DNA from: Mycosarcoma maydis
Lineage: Eukaryota > Basidiomycota > Ustilaginomycetes > Ustilaginales
DNA: 64,000 bases
NCBI RefSeq assembly: GCF_000328475.2
Contig: NC_026499.1
Location: forward strand, 310,001 to 374,000
Direction: 5' to 3'
The translations under genes were made by a program, and so were the position numbers. Shown piece after piece: positions 8,613 to 21,200 of the stretch; position 1 is the first letter of the stretch; the number at the start of each line of letters is the position of its first letter. The notes beneath the pieces were generated by a model. The model ran no database searches. It worked only from the letters and a program-made list of their open reading frames with translations, and was not told the DNA's origin.

Positions 8613-10370
8613 ATGTACACGATGCAACTCGCACCCCGAACGCTGTTGTTCCAGCTGACGCTCGTCTGCATCACCATCTTGCCGTGTTCGTTTGTACACG
8701 CTGCCAAACAAGGCGAACACTACGCGTCCGATGCGCAATGGGACACGAATGCACCTTCATCACCGTACGCCAATAGTGCGCATACGTCGTACCGCGCACC
8801 TGCGTCGCTGCGCTTTGAAGCATCGGCTCCATCGCGTGTGATCTATAACGACGAAGATCCGATCGCTGCTCGGCTGGCGTGGTTGCGCGGTCGATCGCAG
8901 TTGCGCGAACCCGACTCGAGATTCAAGTACATCGAGCAGCGCCTCAGCCACCCGGAAGCGGGTGCGGAGGAAGAGAGGGTCGAGAACAGGGAAAGGCCCA
9001 TGTTCACGTTCAGCGCTGCAGAAACGTCGACTGACGCCGCGGCGACGCACGATGGGCTGCCGACCAAAGGTGTACGCGATAAAGGGATCGTGGCGGAGCG
9101 CGCATCGGGAAGACGAAGACCGAGGTTCAACGAAGGTGGATATCGACAAGGTGACAGTAGAGCGCAAGGTGGCAATGCGCGTGCTGGTGTAGGCACAGCG
9201 AGGATTGAGGCAAGACCGCAACCGCCGCCACCGCCGCGTGCGTGGCAGCACGAAGCCATGTCGCAACACAATGGCTGGAGAGATCCATCGTTTAGCGACA
9301 TGCCCGACCGCCACGATGCATCGAGCCTGTTCCGACAACACAGTCCTACGTGGTTGGCGCTGGAAGAGGTCGCGTCTCAGTTGGAAGCAGTTCGGTTGGC
9401 GCAGCAAGCTCGGGTACGGGGTTCTACGCAGTATGCACCGCACGTGGTGTTGTCAGACGAATACAACGTGGCGCACCACCACCGCGGTTCGTCACCAGGC
9501 TCACCCGTTTCACCGTACGCTGGTGCATGGGAGGAATTTGGTGCATCGACGCCACGCGTACCATCCGGAGCGCTCCAAGTGGCGCCGTACCGAATGTGGA
9601 GTGTGAAAGCAGCGTTGCCGCACATCAATATCCATCTCTCGCAACTCTCGGACATGCCTGTGTCTCACGGGCACTGGCAAGGTACGCTGGATGCGCTGCG
9701 AAAGCACGAGTGGACTGACCAGCTGGCAGCACGTGTTCAGTGGGCGGCGGACCACCGCATTGAATCGTCGCGGCCGGCACGCGTCGTGACACCGTTTGGC
9801 GGCGTGATTGGTGGGCAGATCGAGACGGGTGCTTCGGCGCACTTTGTATGGGATGCAGCTGATCCGCCGCCGAGGCTGGACAGTGTGATGCTCACCAATA
9901 CGCAGAGACGCATCCATGCGTGGCGCGAACTAGCGCGACTCGTCCCACCCGCCCTCACCGCACACTCGGAAGACGTCTACGCGGCTCACGCTAACACCGA
10001 CTATGCGCAAGTCGACAAAGATCTCCACGACGCAGTGCATCCGATCCAATACATCAGCCAGATGCTGCGCGATAAAAACGCAGCCATCATCCTCGAAAAT
10101 GCGATCCACGATGAGCTCCACCAAGACGTGCGCCTCACGCCTCCCGAGGCTATCACACACCTCCAGAAAATCCGTCACTACAACGGCGCCAAACGAGACG
10201 CCACCTTGGAGCAATTGTTGAACACGAGATACGCGACGCACAACCGTTTCTGGTACCCCTACTACCATAGTAAGCCCGCGTTCCACATCATCAACCCGCT
10301 AGAAACACCGCTAGATCGCTTCGCCGCTTTCGCTCCTTGGGCCGACGCGGTGGCACTCAAAAAGGTCTAG
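8613..10370 (+). CDS. Predicted secreted protein of unknown function, cysteine-free
   Basis: A 585-residue product from the ATG at 8613, or 582 from 8622. I chose the 8613/8622 pair over an upstream in-frame ATG at 8553 because it places a clean signal peptide at the N-terminus: APRT, then the hydrophobic core LLFQLTLVCITILP, then a cleavage-like SFVHA-A. The mature chain contains no cysteine. It is rich in Arg, His, Ala and Pro, with a disordered first half (RRRPRF and a run of five prolines before RAW). The second half is more ordered, with several Trp/His motifs such as HGHWQGTLDALRKHEW and RIHAWRELARLVPP. I recognise no domain. It could be a secreted or wall-associated protein or a host-interaction effector; that is inference from the signal peptide and lack of family. 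It converges on the SNF2 gene with a 147-bp gap. Confidence 0.75.
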   Translation: MYTMQLAPRTLLFQLTLVCITILPCSFVHAAKQGEHYASDAQWDTNAPSSPYANSAHTSYRAPASLRFEASAPSRVIYNDEDPIAARLAWLRGRSQLREPDSRFKYIEQRLSHPEAGAEEERVENRERPMFTFSAAETSTDAAATHDGLPTKGVRDKGIVAERASGRRRPRFNEGGYRQGDSRAQGGNARAGVGTARIEARPQPPPPPRAWQHEAMSQHNGWRDPSFSDMPDRHDASSLFRQHSPTWLALEEVASQLEAVRLAQQARVRGSTQYAPHVVLSDEYNVAHHHRGSSPGSPVSPYAGAWEEFGASTPRVPSGALQVAPYRMWSVKAALPHINIHLSQLSDMPVSHGHWQGTLDALRKHEWTDQLAARVQWAADHRIESSRPARVVTPFGGVIGGQIETGASAHFVWDAADPPPRLDSVMLTNTQRRIHAWRELARLVPPALTAHSEDVYAAHANTDYAQVDKDLHDAVHPIQYISQMLRDKNAAIILENAIHDELHQDVRLTPPEAITHLQKIRHYNGAKRDATLEQLLNTRYATHNRFWYPYYHSKPAFHIINPLETPLDRFAAFAPWADAVALKKV

Positions 10371-10517
10371 TTCCGCTCTGGTCTTGTCTTTTCCATACGC
10401 GTACTCAATCTCCGCCACCGTCTACGCTCGCACCTCGCAATCACACTCGTTTCCGCACCACCGTGTAACCACTGAACAAAGCCTAAATCCACATCTACTT
10501 GCATAACCCTAATGCAC

Positions 10518-13478
10518 TCAGCGATCGGTACCATTGAACAAAAACCAGATCTCCTTAAAGTCAAGCCGATTACCTTTGACGAGCTTACTTCCCTCCAAGG
10601 CAGCCTTGGCAAGCGCCCTCTTCTTTTCCTGAAGCTTCAAGATCCTCTCTTCAACGGTATCTTTGATACTGAGTTTATAGATGGTGACGTCGCGTGTCTG
10701 ACCAAGCCTATGTGCACGGTCGAAGGCCTGCTCCTCGATCTGTGGATTCCACCAAAGATCCATCAGGATCACTCTACTGCAGCTCGTCAGATTCAAGCCG
10801 GTGCTACCTGCTTTGAACGAGATCAAAATCACAGTGACAGATGCATCGCTACGGATCCGCTCCAGAGCCGACTCGCGCTCTTGCGGCTTCATGGAACCAT
10901 CGTACCTTACATACTTGAAGCCATGACGCTGCAGATGTGGTTCGACAATGTTGAGGAACGACGTGAATTGTGAAAAGACGATCGTCTTTTCGGTCGCATC
11001 CGCTGCGCGGATCTGCGAAAGTAGCGAGAGCATCTTTCGCGTCTTTGTGGAGCCGGACGACGAAGCGAAGAGGTCTTGCGAGTGGCTAGTGGCTAGAGCG
11101 ATGCACTCGTTGCACAGAAGACGTTTGGCTAGATTCGAATTGACAGCCGCCATGAGATCGCCTGGAACATTGGGTGTGTCTCGGCAGGGTATGGCATTGG
11201 CAGCCATCTCAACGTTGCACTGGTCACAGCGCTTGGTCTTGACACTAAGGCCGGAAAGCATTGCTGCCAGACCATCGTCATCGTCGTCGTCTTCAACCGT
11301 CGCAGTACTGCCAGATGGCTGCGACAATGGCTCGCCAGTAGTCGCAGAGCCAATGGCTCCGGCATCCGTGCGAAGACTTCCCGTGACCATGGCCGGATGA
11401 CTACACGCCTGACGCAGCCGAAGCAGCAGCACAAGCCCTTCGATCATGTCCTTCTTACCGGACGCCAACTCAAACGCTTGCCTGATCCTCTCCTGTAGTC
11501 CGAGGTAGAACTGCTTCTCTTGAGGACTGTCGAATTCGAGCTCGAGCAGCTCCAGATTGCGTTTGGGGAGGTTGAGAATAGGCTTGCCATCGTCGGTCTT
11601 GGCCTCCTTGGTGCGCCGAAGCATGATGGTCTGCAGCACAAAGCAGAGACGCTTCATGCCCCAATTCACTCGATTCTGATTGTTCGACTTGAGCGGATCG
11701 CCGATCTTTTCCTTGAAGTGCTGATAGTCGTCAAATGGCTGGATCCGCAAAAAGTGGATCAGAGAAAACATCTCGAACGCGTCGTTCTGCAGCGGTGTGC
11801 CGGTGAGGCACCATCGAGATTCAGCATTGGCAGAGAGCAGGAAGCACGCACGCGAACACTTTGCCTTGTGATTCTTGATGTTTTGCGCTTCATCCAGCAC
11901 GATCCGAAGCCAGGCTGACTCAAAGAGCGGCGTGCACATCACTTTCTTGATAGCATTCGCTGGCGTAGGTGCATCTGCAAAAGAGTCGTCTGAATCCTCA
12001 GAATTGATTTCGACTCCGCCATGGTCGGATGCGGACTCGGCATCCGAGTCGATCGGGAGGGCGCGAGCATTGGTGCGACAAGTCGACTTGGACTTTGGAT
12101 TGGATTTAGCCTTGGACTTGGACTTGGGCTTGGACTTGGAACTAGTGGTGAGCGGCAGTGTGCCTTTGGCTTGAGCGTCGAGTTTGGACAGGTAGTTGCC
12201 GTACTCGCTGGCTACGGTGGTGTAGGTGGTGATGACAATGTCAAACTTGGTAAAGTAGGAAGCCTTCTTGGCACGCGAAGGGCCGTGGTAGAGGTAGACC
12301 TTGAGACCGGCTTGTGTCTTTTCGGCGACTTCGCGCTCCCACTGTTTGATGACGGCAAGAGGAGCGATGATAAGAGTCGTCTTGGAGGCCATGTCTCGAC
12401 GAGGCAGAAGACTGGTGGACAGAGATGGTGCCGGTGCTGGTGCATCGACAGTGTTCTGATCGTTGGACGCTGCTTTTTTTCCGCGTTTGCCTGGTGCATC
12501 CTCTGATGGCACTTGGAGGTCGATCGTGGACGAGTCTTGTCCCGGTTGATTAGAGACAATGAGAGCCAGTGTCTGAACCGTTTTACCAAGGCCCATATCA
12601 TCGGCAAGGATGCCACCTTTAGCCTTTCCCTTTTCGCGCTCGCGCATCCATGTGACGCCTTGGACCTGATGAGGCAGGAGCATGCACTTGAGGCCAGGGA
12701 TGTGTGCGCTCGTCTTTGCGTCGTCCGAGACGTCGGTGACGTTGACCATGTTGTGGACAAGATCCTGGATTTGCCTGTCACGCGTTGCTGCATCGATGGA
12801 AGCGCCCACGGCAGGACTGTCGCTAATCACGGTGCGGAAGGGCGCGGCAGCTGTTGGGTCGTAATCGTCACTCATGTAGAGAGACTGTGCCTGTGCGTGC
12901 TTGGCTTTGGAGGGTGATGAGCGTTGGGCTAGGGGTGAATGATAGAAAGGATTGTTGCTTTTCAGCGGTGGTGGAGTGGTTTTGGGCGAGATGAAGGGTG
13001 CTTGAGTGGATTTGGAGTTAGGAGATCGAAAAGGCTGAGAGGCAGCGTAGCTCGAAGTGATGGAGTTGAGAGGCGCACGAGTTGAGCTTGTGTCTTCAAA
13101 CGGTCTGGTGGGTTGAAAAGGACTCTGATGCGAGGCAGCTCCTATGGGCGAAGATTCGCCAAAGACGATGGGATCATTGCGGGAACCGCTGCCTGTGGCG
13201 ACGTTTGTGTGGGAGCTACTTGGCTGATAAGTACTTGACGGAACATGTGGTACGAGAGGCGGCTGATAGAGTTTGACTTTGGGGGGTGGGGCATGCTTGT
13301 TTCGATGTGGCAAGGAGGAGATAGCCGGATTCGAGCTGGCAGACGAAGAGGAAGAGGAAGCGGAAGCAGAAGGTGCAGAGGCGAGACTGGAGGAAGAGCG
13401 TAGTTGCTCGTGTTCGCGTCTGGCTCGCTCAATGGCAGCCAGCTGCTCCTCAAGGATTTTTCTGCGCATCGCCTCCAT
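10518..13478 (-). CDS. SNF2-family ATPase, Rad5/Rad16-like
   Basis: A 986-residue protein. The start is the ATG at 13478 in an excellent context (CACCATGG). It is a double-stranded-DNA translocase of the group that includes Rad5, Rad16 and Uls1, which act in DNA repair and removal of SUMO- or ubiquitin-marked chromatin proteins. The helicase motifs are in order: motif I DDMGLGKT (about residue 297), motif Ia LIIAPLAVIKQWEREV, motif II DEAQ (about 526), LTGTPLQND, the group-specific LLRLRQACSHP, FSQFTSFL, YDGSMKPQERESAL, FKAGSTGLNLTSCSRVI and RAHRLGQ (about 914). Between the two lobes sits a Cys-poor remnant of the usual RING finger: CDQC and CNEC only. A Lys/Ser-rich then acidic insert of about 90 residues interrupts lobe 1 before motif II. 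The N-terminal 270 residues are Ser/Pro-rich and probably disordered. Assignment to one named yeast gene is not safe. Confidence 0.88.
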   Translation of the reverse strand: MEAMRRKILEEQLAAIERARREHEQLRSSSSLASAPSASASSSSSSASSNPAISSLPHRNKHAPPPKVKLYQPPLVPHVPSSTYQPSSSHTNVATGSGSRNDPIVFGESSPIGAASHQSPFQPTRPFEDTSSTRAPLNSITSSYAASQPFRSPNSKSTQAPFISPKTTPPPLKSNNPFYHSPLAQRSSPSKAKHAQAQSLYMSDDYDPTAAAPFRTVISDSPAVGASIDAATRDRQIQDLVHNMVNVTDVSDDAKTSAHIPGLKCMLLPHQVQGVTWMREREKGKAKGGILADDMGLGKTVQTLALIVSNQPGQDSSTIDLQVPSEDAPGKRGKKAASNDQNTVDAPAPAPSLSTSLLPRRDMASKTTLIIAPLAVIKQWEREVAEKTQAGLKVYLYHGPSRAKKASYFTKFDIVITTYTTVASEYGNYLSKLDAQAKGTLPLTTSSKSKPKSKSKAKSNPKSKSTCRTNARALPIDSDAESASDHGGVEINSEDSDDSFADAPTPANAIKKVMCTPLFESAWLRIVLDEAQNIKNHKAKCSRACFLLSANAESRWCLTGTPLQNDAFEMFSLIHFLRIQPFDDYQHFKEKIGDPLKSNNQNRVNWGMKRLCFVLQTIMLRRTKEAKTDDGKPILNLPKRNLELLELEFDSPQEKQFYLGLQERIRQAFELASGKKDMIEGLVLLLRLRQACSHPAMVTGSLRTDAGAIGSATTGEPLSQPSGSTATVEDDDDDDGLAAMLSGLSVKTKRCDQCNVEMAANAIPCRDTPNVPGDLMAAVNSNLAKRLLCNECIALATSHSQDLFASSSGSTKTRKMLSLLSQIRAADATEKTIVFSQFTSFLNIVEPHLQRHGFKYVRYDGSMKPQERESALERIRSDASVTVILISFKAGSTGLNLTSCSRVILMDLWWNPQIEEQAFDRAHRLGQTRDVTIYKLSIKDTVEERILKLQEKKRALAKAALEGSKLVKGNRLDFKEIWFLFNGTDR

Positions 13479-15679
<2,201 letters not shown>

Positions 15680-15872
15680 ACTTGGTTTCCTTATCATCTC
15701 CTGGCACTATCACAATTTGGTTCTCAACCCAAGCCTAACTATCACAAGCGAGTGCACAGACGCAGAACAACGATATCTATGAGCGGCATGTGTCGATGAA
15801 AACGTGTTGGCGCGCGAGCGACAAAGCACTTGAAGATATGAGAAGGATACCACGGAAAAAGGTGAATCGCGG

Positions 15873-17531
15873 CTAGGCGGTTCTGGGAACAATGACGGTC
15901 TGGGCGGTGTCGAGGTTGTGGTAGACCAAGTTGGACTGGAAGAACTCGATTCCGAGGATCCACACTTTGAAGTCCGGTCCGTTGGATGGGAACATGGCTT
16001 CGACTTGCGGACTGCCCATGAGCGAGACGGGGCATTGGTCGGCACGGAACTGTGCTCGAGATGGTGCGATGGTGAGCTTTTCCAAGTCTCGATCCGGAGT
16101 GGCGGTGTCTGCTAGCCCGACTGAAAGCAGCCTCTTGTGCAGGTTCACACGCCGTTTACCGATGATTGGCAGATGCATCCATCCTGTCAGTCCCGTAGCG
16201 ATGCTGTCGAGACCACCAATACCGACGTCCACGTAGCTCTTCCATGCCGTCAGACTGTCGTTCAAGCCGCGTTTCATCCAATCATCATCCTGCGATACCT
16301 CACCGTCGTGTTGTGCATGCACAAACTTTCCATTCGACCCAACACTCCTCCTCACCGCCTCGAACTTGAGCTTGGATCCACGCGAACCAAACGAAAACCC
16401 CATGTTGAGCTCGGAAGTACAGCTCGTCTTGCCAAGCACCGCCTGAGAATTCGGCGGTGAACTACTCGTGACGGATCCCTGTGTAGCAGCAAATATCTTG
16501 CGAACCTCGGAAGGCGGGGCGATGATACCCGACGTACCGCTGTCGAGGAGGAGAGCGTCGATCTTGACGTCGGGTAGAACCGTACCATTGAGGAAGAACG
16601 AAACGTCGGAACGGTGCGCGATACCCCAAAAGGGATGACTAGGATATGTGGAGCCAGAAGACGGGTCGATGGTGACACTGGCATTGTAGTCGTAGCCCGA
16701 GACGCTGGTGGGGAGCGTGGTACCGCTGAGTGGCAAGACGAGTTCTCCAATCGGCGTAGGTGACTCTGTCGAAGCAGGCGAAAAGTCCAGGTAGAAATGG
16801 CTCGATCCTGTCAGTCCCAACAGTTTACGCTGTTGGACGCTCAGGTACGAGTGCAGAAACGACACGTCGAGCGATGGAAGACTGCCTGATTGACCACTAC
16901 TCGCCGAGGACGCAGGAGGCGCTTTCGGCGCGTTATCGCGTTTATCCTTGGCCTTGGCCTGTCGCTCTGCACCCTTCTGCTGCTGCTGTGGGGGCGCCGA
17001 CGGACCAGCGCTCTTTACCATACTGAACGGCGGACTGAGCCCTAGAATCCCCTGTGCACCCTTGAGATCATCCAGTGTCGTGAGTCCCAACGTGACATTG
17101 CCCTGCTTGGCGCCCGCGCCCGCCCTCTGCCCACTCGCCTCGTTTAGCCAGGCTACATCGGTGACAAAGTGAATCTTGGGTTTGACGGGGCCCTTTTTAT
17201 CGTTGGCATTGGGAGTTGTGGTGATATACCCCTGCGCGCCGTCCAGATCCGGTTGGTCGGCCGAGTGCGGATCCCAAGTGGACGAGGTGGCGCGAAACGA
17301 CGAGTTCTGCAGTACCAAAAACGGCGAGCCGGTATCGACGATCAGGTTGTACGTGTTGTGCGTCGAGCCGATTGTGATGGAAGCAGTCATGAGCGACGAT
17401 GTTGGTTCGTACGCGAGAGGGATCACGAGCGAGTGCGAGTCGCGTTTACCAAGTTGAGCGATGCATGGCCAAGACGTGAGCGTGAACAGCACTGTGGTCA
17501 ACAACCACCTCGTTGCTGTCGCTGTCATCAT
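15873..17531 (-). CDS. Secreted pepsin-like aspartic protease (A1 family)
   Basis: A product of about 552 residues from tandem ATGs at 17531/17528. These place a signal peptide (RWLLTTVLFTLTSWPCIA) at the N-terminus, so a longer in-frame start at 17615 is rejected. A LGKR dibasic site just after it suggests Kex2-type processing of a very short propeptide. The two catalytic aspartates are in VDTGSP (about residue 66) and LLDSGTSG (about residue 330), the normal bilobal arrangement. Other A1 features are a flap-like region, GAQGILGLSPPFS and a C-terminal ILGIEFFQSNLVYHNL. A basic Gln/Lys/Pro/Ser-rich insert of about 40 residues (roughly 175-215) sits between GLSPPFSM and the second half of lobe 1. 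N-glycosylation sequons and lack of a GPI signal point to a free secreted or wall enzyme. The substrate is unknown. Confidence 0.85.
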   Translation of the reverse strand: MMTATATRWLLTTVLFTLTSWPCIAQLGKRDSHSLVIPLAYEPTSSLMTASITIGSTHNTYNLIVDTGSPFLVLQNSSFRATSSTWDPHSADQPDLDGAQGYITTTPNANDKKGPVKPKIHFVTDVAWLNEASGQRAGAGAKQGNVTLGLTTLDDLKGAQGILGLSPPFSMVKSAGPSAPPQQQQKGAERQAKAKDKRDNAPKAPPASSASSGQSGSLPSLDVSFLHSYLSVQQRKLLGLTGSSHFYLDFSPASTESPTPIGELVLPLSGTTLPTSVSGYDYNASVTIDPSSGSTYPSHPFWGIAHRSDVSFFLNGTVLPDVKIDALLLDSGTSGIIAPPSEVRKIFAATQGSVTSSSPPNSQAVLGKTSCTSELNMGFSFGSRGSKLKFEAVRRSVGSNGKFVHAQHDGEVSQDDDWMKRGLNDSLTAWKSYVDVGIGGLDSIATGLTGWMHLPIIGKRRVNLHKRLLSVGLADTATPDRDLEKLTIAPSRAQFRADQCPVSLMGSPQVEAMFPSNGPDFKVWILGIEFFQSNLVYHNLDTAQTVIVPRTA

Positions 17532-18265
17532 GGTGCTACAAGCCGAGATGGTCAAGTGAACCAACGTGCAGCGTATACACGGTGTGATATATGTGTGACG
17601 AACCAATACATCCACGCCTCAACACAAGCTGCGCCGAACCACCAAGCATCCATTATCCACCTCTCGCACTTGCTTGCCATTCCCGATTGTGCGCTTGCAC
17701 GACTCACCAACACCTGCGGCGAACAAGCGCCTCGACAAAACCCACCGCACTCGTCATCTTTGGCTTTGCTCACCACTTTGTTTGCGCACGTCCTTCGCCT
17801 GGCGCAATCTCGTCATCAACTCCGAGGCGCCTCCCTCGTTTCTCCCACTTCATCCCAGCCAGTCCACCAGTCTGACAACTCAACGACAACCTCCATGCTC
17901 GGCCTCGCCACACTTCATTCACGTTGCTCGCGCAAAGCGTGGCGGCGTGCGTACAATTGTCTGCGATTCGACACATTGCTCACAACGAGCTAACTTGTTC
18001 ATTTCAGGCTGCATCAAACTCGCATCGTCCGTCGATGCTTGAGTTGCGCATTCAGCTCAAGTGCTTGGAGCAAAGAGAGTACAAATGAGATGGCGAAATC
18101 ACATTTCATCAAGCGTCCATCAAGCCATGGCAAGCGTGCCGGGTTTTCGCCACTCTTTCTAGTCAATCGTGAGCCGCAAATGATCCGTAAGACCCCGATG
18201 GTCGCATCGCCCCGGAACATCGCTCGATCTCTGTATCACCGCCCAAGACCCTGCACCTCACATGG
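17532..18265. other. Intergenic region upstream of protease gene; no gene seen
   Basis: A 734-bp gap between the start of the protease gene and the stop of the dihydrofolate synthase gene. It is C/T-rich on the plus strand. A frame open on the plus strand from 17169 into this gap overlaps the protease and lacks protein-like composition. No heptamer array is present. Confidence 0.6.
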
Positions 18266-21200
18266 TCATCCCGACCAAACCCCCTTGTCCCTCAACAACC
18301 TGTACGCATCAGCGACCAAATACAGACTTCCAGCCACCACCACCGGCGCCTCGCCCTTAGCGGTAGCCCACTCCATCGCTCGTGCCACACTATCAAACAC
18401 TCTCAACTCTCCCAAATCCAGCTGCTTGCTTAGCCGCTTTAACGTCTTTAACCCATCCTGCAACTCGACACTCTTGACCCAAGGCATACCCTCGGGCGCG
18501 CTGAAACGCGTCAGCGCAACACTTTGCTTTTCCACCCACGTCGGTTGGTCCAAGAGCGCCTTGACCATGGCTTCGTAGTCTTTGCCTTCAGAGAACGCCA
18601 AGATGTAAGTGATTTCGAACTGCGATTTGCCTTTCGCTTTGGCTTGGTTCGAGAGCGCTCGCGCAGAAAGACAGCTGTCGAGGTACTCGCGGAGGGCTTT
18701 TGCACTAGCCTCGTTGTGTGCGCCGTCGATGAGGACGTGCTTTCCGTCGAACGTGTGCCAGCTACACCTGCCCGCCCAGCTGACGGCATTGATGCTCTCC
18801 CTCACCCGCAGATTGGATTCCGCATCGTCTCGCAACCCCCACATGATGCGCGTCCGCAGTTCCTCCCACCGATCCTGCGCCCATTCATCGCGCGCGATTG
18901 ACGACAAGGTCTGAACAGCCATGCATACTCCGGTCAAATTCGCCCTCGTTCGCTCCACCTGCACCGGCACCCCGAACACCACCGGATCGTGAGGATGTGC
19001 AACAAACGTCGATGGAGGGTTCAGTCCCGAAGTCGACAGAAACAAGGTCGGCGCCAACCGCGGGGTGAAATCAATCACACTTCCCCATCGGTCCATCTTG
19101 GTCGGTGGCAGACTCAACACTTTCCATGGGATGTACGTCTTGACGAGGCGAGCATTGTGAGTCATGCAGACGTTGCGGATGGAATCCATGATTCCAGCTG
19201 CCCTGTTGCCCAACTGCTTCGCCTCGTTCTGCAGCGGACCCAATGCAAGTTGATCAACGACAGAGCTGTCGTCTAAGCGCTGATCGGCGATGATGCAAAG
19301 ACCGTTGTGTTTGATGATACCAGCCTTTTCTTGGGCGATCCCTTCGAGCTTGCTACCGAGGAATGCCTCGTGGTCTCGATCGATAGGGCATACGACACTC
19401 GCCAGCACCTGCGTATCATCAAACACATTTGTTGCATCCAGCCTGCCACCTAGCCCTACCTCGATCAACAGGATCTCGGGCCGCTCCGATTCTGGCAGCA
19501 GCGAGAACGCCTGGAACGTCTGCGCGGTAAGAAGCTCGAAAGGGGACGACTTGAGTGGTTGACCATCGTCGTTGCTGGAAGCAGCAATGTCGAGTCCTTG
19601 ATCAGCGAATAGCACATCCGACTGAGCTTGCTTCCATAAAGATTTGGAGACCATCTTGCCGTCAACTTTACAGCAATCGCGTCGTTCGATCAGGTGCGGA
19701 CTAACAAAGGTGCCGGTGCGGATGTCGAGCGCGTTGCGAAGAACGGAGTCGAGGTAGGCGATGGTGGTGCCTTTGCCGTTGGTACCGGCGACGTGGATGA
19801 CGGGAAATTGCTTGTGAGGCGAGCCCAAACGGGCAAGTAGGCGTGTGATGCGTTCGAGGCCAAGTTCTATGCGCTGTCCCAATCCGCTGTCATTGCCATG
19901 ACTGTGACCGTTGCCGTGCTGTGCACTAGCCAAACCACCTACCGAAGCTTGCGTTGTTTCAGAAGGAGCATCGTTCGCCAGGACAGGGGCGATGGCCGGG
20001 GACGAGGCCGTAGCGGTTGCAAAGCTGTCTCGAGGCGATGACTCGAGCTCTGGCTGGGCGGATGGCGTCACTACCACTGCCGAGGTTGCCGACTTAGGCT
20101 TGGCATTTGACTCCTGCTTGGCCGCGCTGTACAGCCTCTGAATGCCTGGATGCACCTTATCTTCTTTGGCTGCCTTCTGCCTGCGCCTCACCTCGTCCCA
20201 CATTTCCCACTTTTGCTCTTCAGCCCTCTTCTTGGCCTCGCTCTCCTTTCTTTCTCTCTCCTTATCCTTTTTCACCTGCAAAGCCAAATTTTCATCCGCT
20301 CGCTGCTTCTCGGCTTCGGCCTGCTTTTCTCTCTCGGTCGCCAACGCCTTCTGCACTTCCAAGTATCGCCTTTCAGCGCGTGTCAAACTGCTGTTCTGTG
20401 AAGACTCGCGCTCGTGCGCCGGCTTGATGGCCGGATCTATCTCGTCGAGCGGTGCAGTGTTCGTCTGCGACTGTCGCAGAAAGCCGAATCCACCTCTTGC
20501 CGGCTCATTTGCGGGAGAATCTTGGCCGCTGTCAGTGTTTCTACTGGACTGTGTGTTGGTACTGAACTTGCGCAAAAACGATAGCCTGGGTGGCCTGTTT
20601 TCGGTGGGCGTGCTCACGGTGACCATGGATGTATTTGGCTCGTGAGCAGTCATGGGCATGGGCATGGGTGGTAAATCTCTCTCCTTCTTTGGCTTTACTG
20701 GGAATGGCGCCAAATTCTGAATGGGAGGCAAGAGCGGAGGATTCGGGAGCTCGGATTTGTTGATGCGACTGCTCGAAGACGTCTGACGATCCTTGACGGG
20801 CCGTTTGGGTGGAGCATCGGCTGTGGTGCCGAGCGTGGCAGCTGCGTCCGTAGAGGACTGCCTGACGATAGCTGCTCGTCTCTCTGCGGCATCAGCAGCA
20901 GCGGTGGCCGGGTTCGAGGGTCTACGACGCGAAATAGATGGATCGAGAACATTGTTGTCTGAGGCAGTCCAAGTGAACTCTTGACTGTTTTGTCTGCTTG
21001 ATTTGCGTCGTGGCTTTGCGCGTATTTCGGGTCCGCTAGCTGATGTGAAGCCGACGAGAGCTTTGAGGTTGCCATATTCGCCCAAATCGGGAGCACCATA
21101 GGAGCCGATGGGAGCATTTGCGCTCGTGGGGTTGCGACCGACTTGACCCTGTACACCTGGTCCAATGACAAGAGCCGTGGCAGGCATTGATGCGAACGGG

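Noticed and set aside
17169..17993. Plus-strand open frame of 274 codons across the protease 5' end
   Set aside because: It overlaps the well-supported protease gene on the other strand and its translation has no domain, signal peptide or coherent composition.
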